DNA of 64,000 bases, taken from assembly GCA_016873225.1 (NCBI GenBank), contig VGXS01000005.1, positions 1-64,000 of the forward strand, given 5' to 3'. Positions 60,207 to 64,000 of the stretch are shown here, piece after piece. Within the stretch, counting starts at the first letter, position 1. Every line of letters starts with the position of its first letter. The notes under the pieces were generated by a model, which searched no databases, was not told the DNA's origin, and worked only from the letters and a program-made list of their open reading frames with translations. A program made the position numbers and the translations under genes. The DNA comes from Planctomycetota bacterium. GTDB lineage: Bacteria; Planctomycetota; Planctomycetia; Gemmatales; Gemmataceae.

Positions 60207-61649
60207 TCAGGCGAGAAGTTCCTCGATGACATGCCCGTGCACATCGGTGAGTCGGCGGTCGGCACCACCCGAACGCACGGTGAGCCGTTCGTGGTTGATT
60301 CCGAGCAGGTGAAGCACCGTCGCGTGGACATCGTAGACAAGCGTGGGCCTGCCCTTGTCGGCGGAGCGGAACCCGAAGTCGTCGGAGGGGCCGAGGGTGA
60401 TGCCGCCCTTGATCCCCCCGCCGGCCAGCCAGGTGGTGAAACCATGGGGGTTGTGGTCGCGTCCCTTGCCGCCCTGGCTGCTGGGCATCCGGCCGAACTC
60501 GGTGGTCCAGATCACGATCGTGTCGTCGAGGAGTCCCGTGCGCTTGAGGTCGACCAGGAGCGCCGCGACGGCATTGGCCATCCCCAGGGCAAGCGGACCG
60601 TGGTCGCGGCGGATGTCCTCGTGGCTGTCCCAGTTGCGCCTGGGGAAACCATTGTCGTTTCCCGACCAAATCTGCACAAAACGGACGCCCCGTTCGAGCA
60701 GGCGCCTGGCCGCGAGGCATTTTCGACCCATGGCGTCGGTCTCCTCGAGCGCGTTGATCTCGCGGTCGAAGGAGGCGCGGCCGTGATCGAGCCCGTAGAG
60801 CCTGAGCACCTCCGGGGTTTCCCTCGAGAAGTCGAGCGCCTCGGGGGCGGCCAACTGCATGCGGGCCGCCAGTTCATAGCTGGCGATGCGCGCCTCGAGT
60901 CGGCCATCGCCCGGCCTCTCCGCCGCGTGAGACATGTTGAGCCGGGACAGGGTTCCCAGTCCGGCGGCGTCGGCGCCTCCCCCGAGGAAGTCACCGTACT
61001 TTCCCGGAAACAGGTCAGTGATCGGGTTTTTTGACTCGGGCTTCAGGATCGTGCCCTGATGCTGGGCCGGCAGGAACGCGCTGTCCCAGTTCTTGGGGCC
61101 GTTGCTCGCGTACCCCCGGTGGTCGGGCATCACCACGAAGGCGGGAAGGTTGCTGTTGAGGCTGCCGAGCCCGTAGCTCACCCAGGCGCCCATGCCCGGG
61201 AACCCCGGATTCTGGAAGCCGGTGGATTGCAGGTAGGTCGCTTGGCTGTGAATTCCCGTCTTGCCCGACATGTTGTGGATGAAGGCGATGTCGTCGACCA
61301 CGGCGCCCAGGGGGGCGACCGTTTCGGACAGCATTTTCCCGCATTGACCATGGGCCTTGAAGGCCCATTGCGGCCTCAGCCAAGGGCCCAGGCCGTTCTG
61401 GAAGGCCTCGACTTTCTCGCCGAAGTCGGAGGGTTGGCCGTCCCGCTTGATCAGTTCGGGCTTGTGATCGAACAGGTCGACCTGGCTGGCGCCACCGGCC
61501 ATGAACAGGTGCACCACCCGCTTGGCGCGCGGCGCGTGATGGGGCGCGGAAACCCCCGCCCCGCATTCGGAATCCATGAGGGCGGCGAGCGCCATCGCGC
61601 CGAACCCGTGGCCCGCCTGCTCGAGCATGCGCCTTCGTGTCGGAAACAT
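60207..61649 (-). CDS. DUF1501 domain-containing protein
   Basis: The 480-residue protein has a leader with RRRMLEQAGHGFGAMALAAL, then the DUF1501 body: VVHLFMAGGASQVDLFDHKP, IHNMSGKTGIHSQATY, VMPDHRGYAS, IWTTEFGRMPSSQGGKGRDHNPHGF and LVYDVHATVLHLLGI. The fold is alkaline-phosphatase/sulfatase-like but the activity is unknown. It is 12 bases downstream of the DUF1549/1553 gene on the same strand, the normal partner in planctomycetes, so the two form an operon. Confidence 0.94.
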   Translation of the reverse strand: MFPTRRRMLEQAGHGFGAMALAALMDSECGAGVSAPHHAPRAKRVVHLFMAGGASQVDLFDHKPELIKRDGQPSDFGEKVEAFQNGLGPWLRPQWAFKAHGQCGKMLSETVAPLGAVVDDIAFIHNMSGKTGIHSQATYLQSTGFQNPGFPGMGAWVSYGLGSLNSNLPAFVVMPDHRGYASNGPKNWDSAFLPAQHQGTILKPESKNPITDLFPGKYGDFLGGGADAAGLGTLSRLNMSHAAERPGDGRLEARIASYELAARMQLAAPEALDFSRETPEVLRLYGLDHGRASFDREINALEETDAMGRKCLAARRLLERGVRFVQIWSGNDNGFPRRNWDSHEDIRRDHGPLALGMANAVAALLVDLKRTGLLDDTIVIWTTEFGRMPSSQGGKGRDHNPHGFTTWLAGGGIKGGITLGPSDDFGFRSADKGRPTLVYDVHATVLHLLGINHERLTVRSGGADRRLTDVHGHVIEELLA

Positions 61650-61661
61650 GCGGGACTCCCG

Positions 61662-64000
61662 TCAATCGGCGAACGCGAAGGCGTTCAGGTTGAAGATTAC
61701 CCGGCAGGCCGAGGCCAACCCGTGTCGCCCGGCATGCTCCTCAAGCGCCGCCGATTCGGTCGCCGTGGCGGGCCTTCCCAGCGCCAGTTCCACGGCCCTC
61801 GCCACGCGACCGGCCGCCCCGGGCGACTCGCGTTCCACCCGCGCCGCCAGTTCCCGCGACATCACCAGGACAAAGTCGTTGTTCAGCAGGGCCAGCGCCT
61901 GCAGCGGCGAGATCGTCTCGTTGCGGCGATCGACGAGTTGGGAAGGATCGGCGCAGTCGAGGACGGTCATGAACGGTTGCTGCTGCGACCGCACGATGAA
62001 ACGGTAGACGCTTCTCCTGCGGGCCTTCTTGTCGGCCTGGTCGAAAAGGTCGTACTCGTAGTGCGGCGAATGCGCCGGATGGGTGATGACGAAATCCATG
62101 AATGGCGGGCCGAACATCGTGGAGTCGAGGGTGCCCGAAACGGCAAGCATGGCGTCCCGGAGCGACTCGGCGTCAAGCTTGCGGCGATTGCCCCTCCAGA
62201 GAAGCCGGTTGTCCGGATCCTTGGCGCGGGCCGCCGGGTCGTCGGTGGCGGCGCGGCGGTAGGCGGCGCTGGTGAGCAGCAGCATGTGCAGCTTGCGGAA
62301 CGAGCCGCCATTGTCCCTGAACCAGGCGGCAAGGTGGTCGAGAAGTTCCCGGTGCTCGGGAACTTCCCCCATCCGGCCCAAGTCGTTGGGGGTGTCGGCC
62401 AGTCCCCTGCCGAAGTGCCAGCGCCAGACCCTGTTGACGATCACCCGCCAGAAAAGCGGGTTGTCCTTGTGGGCGATCCATCTGGCCAAGGCCAGGCGGC
62501 GTTCACCCTCATCGGCTTGCGCGGGGATGTTGAATTCGGCGGGGGCGTGGGCGAGCGAGGCGATGCCTCCGGGGCCGACCTCCTCGCCGGGTTGCTTGAT
62601 GTTGCCGCGCTTGAGGATGTGGATCGTGCGCGGCTTGCCGCCATCGGGGCCGGTCCCCTTGAAGGCCCCGGTGCCGTTGTGGACGGTTCCCGCGTACACG
62701 ACCGATGGCTTGGGCAGCGCGTCGACCGCCGCGCGCGCGCGGGATAACGCCGAGTCGGCTTCCGCCACTTCGTTTTGGAACTCCTTGGGGAGCCTCGTTT
62801 CGCGAAGTTTGGCCAGCTTGGCCGCCAGTTCGGTGATATCACCCTTGCGGTTGGAATCGTTGCCGGCCCAGACACCGTCGGTCAGGTTCTCCCTGGCCCA
62901 CCGTGGCTTGGCCTCGATGCTGCTCGAAGCCCGCACGGGGCGGCCCTTCGCCAGGTTGGCACCCGCCGGATCGAGGACCCTCATTTCAGCGACCGCGGCA
63001 ATATAGTCCTTGCTGCGGTGGGCCAGTGAGCTCACCGTCAGCCTCACGAACCTGCCCTTGGCTTTCGCCTCATGGGGCACGGGCGCCAGGCCGGGATTCG
63101 CGACATCCGCGCCTGTCCTCACGGCCAGCGGGCGGGGCGCGGCGTGGTCGGGATTGTCGGAGACCGTGAGTTCATAGCGCACCGGAAAGCCGAAGCCGGC
63201 GCCGATGCCGTTGTAGTCGTCATGGCAGGGGTGCAGCACGACGGAGGCAATATCGCGGGCTTCGCCCAGGTCGACCTCGACCCATTCGGCGTGCTTGGGC
63301 CCGGGATGTATGCCCGAATGCCAGCCGGACCGGGGATCGGCGCCGGCGGCCGGCTTGGACAACCTCGCGATGGCGTCGGTCCATTCCTTGGCCCGCGGCC
63401 CCAGGAGCGCCAGTTCCCGCCCGGCGAGGCTTTCCCGTTTGGCGCGCGCCGACTCGAGGGCCTTTTCCGCCGCGGCGGCAGCCTTTTCAGTCTTGGGATC
63501 CGGATAGTAGCGCTTGTCGGCGCGGTCTATCGCCGCGAAAACCGCCTGCAGCCTGTAGTAATCCCTCTGGGTGACCGGGTCGAACTTGTGGTCGTGGCAT
63601 TGGGCGCACTGCACGGTGATGCCGAGGAAGGTGTTGCATACGGTCGTGATGAAGTCGTCCCGGTCGAGGTGGCGGGCGATTTGCCCGTCGATCTTTGATT
63701 CGGGAACCTCGGCATGGCCGATGAAGTCCCACGGGCCGGCGGCCAGGAACCCCAGCGCCTCGATGCCCCCCGGGCCGGCGCCGGGAAACTTGTCTCCGGC
63801 GAGCTGCATCATGACGAATTCGGGGTAGGGGATGTCGGCGTTGAAGGCGCGGATGAGCCAGTCGCGGTAGGGCCAGGCGTTGGGCCGCAGCTTGTCCTTG
63901 TCGTAGCCGTGGGTGTCGCCATAGTGCGCCACATCGAGCCAGAGCCTGGCCATCCGCTCCCCGTGCGACGGACTTTCGAGCAGCCGGTTGATCGCCCGTT
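61662..64000 (-). CDS. DUF1549/DUF1553 planctomycete protein, 5' end beyond the window
   Basis: The frame is open to base 64000, where SPSHGERMARLWLDVAHYG shows that the DUF1549 domain continues upstream; the N-terminal cytochrome part is missing. Visible are the rest of DUF1549 (CAQCHDHKFDPVTQRDYY), then an inserted domain of about 150 residues, and DUF1553 (LALARWIAHKDNPLFWRVIVNR in two blocks, LWRGNRRKLDAESLRDAML, QALALLNNDFVL). The insertion contains EWVEVDLGEARDIASVVLHP and RASSSIEAKPRWA, which resembles an F5/8 type C (discoidin) sugar-binding domain. It is paired with the DUF1501 gene just downstream. Confidence 0.93.
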   Translation of the reverse strand, partial: RAINRLLESPSHGERMARLWLDVAHYGDTHGYDKDKLRPNAWPYRDWLIRAFNADIPYPEFVMMQLAGDKFPGAGPGGIEALGFLAAGPWDFIGHAEVPESKIDGQIARHLDRDDFITTVCNTFLGITVQCAQCHDHKFDPVTQRDYYRLQAVFAAIDRADKRYYPDPKTEKAAAAAEKALESARAKRESLAGRELALLGPRAKEWTDAIARLSKPAAGADPRSGWHSGIHPGPKHAEWVEVDLGEARDIASVVLHPCHDDYNGIGAGFGFPVRYELTVSDNPDHAAPRPLAVRTGADVANPGLAPVPHEAKAKGRFVRLTVSSLAHRSKDYIAAVAEMRVLDPAGANLAKGRPVRASSSIEAKPRWARENLTDGVWAGNDSNRKGDITELAAKLAKLRETRLPKEFQNEVAEADSALSRARAAVDALPKPSVVYAGTVHNGTGAFKGTGPDGGKPRTIHILKRGNIKQPGEEVGPGGIASLAHAPAEFNIPAQADEGERRLALARWIAHKDNPLFWRVIVNRVWRWHFGRGLADTPNDLGRMGEVPEHRELLDHLAAWFRDNGGSFRKLHMLLLTSAAYRRAATDDPAARAKDPDNRLLWRGNRRKLDAESLRDAMLAVSGTLDSTMFGPPFMDFVITHPAHSPHYEYDLFDQADKKARRRSVYRFIVRSQQQPFMTVLDCADPSQLVDRRNETISPLQALALLNNDFVLVMSRELAARVERESPGAAGRVARAVELALGRPATATESAALEEHAGRHGLASACRVIFNLNAFAFAD

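Noticed and set aside
61059-62747. 562-codon plus-strand frame
   Set aside because: Antisense to the DUF1501 and DUF1553 genes, both strongly supported.

Overview
The window comes from a GC-rich member of the Planctomycetota, most likely the Gemmatales/Isosphaerales side. Markers seen directly are several copies of the planctomycete cytochrome families (DUF1587/1592/1588/1585 with DUF1552, and DUF1549/1553 with DUF1501), Tat-exported Gfo/Idh/MocA oxidoreductases, DUF1080 hydrolases, a heparan-N-sulfatase-like sulfatase, a ThuA protein and an exported protein with the LEALESRENPA N-terminal signature. Nothing in the sequence names a species.

Region 1 (1-15.1 kb, plus strand) is a stack of duplicated DUF1592/DUF1552 modules: a DUF1552 3' end, a DUF1592 gene broken by an in-frame amber codon followed by DUF1552, a DUF1592 / FAD oxidoreductase / DUF1552 set, then DUF1592 / Gfo-Idh-MocA / SGNH-DUF1080. 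Near-identical leader and signal-peptide segments and an orphan signal peptide show that it grew by segmental duplication and loss. It ends next to a tRNA-Arg(UCU) gene whose 3' end faces the stack. Beyond the tRNA lies a further DUF1592 gene, a pseudogene with two in-frame stops and a C-terminus replaced by AT-rich unrelated sequence (15.6-17.95 kb).

Region 2 (18-23.5 kb) holds a methyltransferase / conserved-hypothetical pair, infC with a probable AUU start, a Gfo/Idh/MocA oxidoreductase and a sulfatase.

Region 3 (23.6-33.3 kb) is one tight operon joined mostly by 4-base ATGA overlaps: di-haem b-type membrane protein, decahaem cytochrome c, NuoE-NuoF fusion, a 784-residue NuoG-like protein with two cyclic-nucleotide-binding domains and a DmsB-like four-cluster ferredoxin tail, a Si-specific transhydrogenase, then def and fmt. 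It reads as a membrane NAD(P)H / multihaem-cytochrome oxidoreductase, possibly gated by a cyclic nucleotide.

Region 4 (33.4-46.5 kb) is a mixed set: an exported protein, a DacZ-like diadenylate cyclase, an Ig-like exported protein, a HAD phosphatase, a Tsr3/DTW-like enzyme, a SASA-DUF1080 esterase, homocysteine methyltransferase, ThuA, a zinc-ribbon/TPR protein, a DUF151 nuclease and lpxA.

Region 5 (46.7-58.7 kb) has dtd with two APC transporters, then a four-gene module: a MotA/TolQ/ExbB channel, a degenerate Hsp70-like protein, a MotB-like helix fused to a coiled coil and a von Willebrand A domain, and a small membrane protein. A TlpA-like thioredoxin and an RND/HpnN-like exporter follow. 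The window closes (60.2-64 kb) with a DUF1501 / DUF1553 pair on the minus strand, the latter cut by the window edge.

The best candidates for undescribed systems are the cNMP-domain electron-transfer operon in region 3 and the stator-like vWA module in region 5. No CRISPR array, transposase, integrase or rRNA gene was seen.
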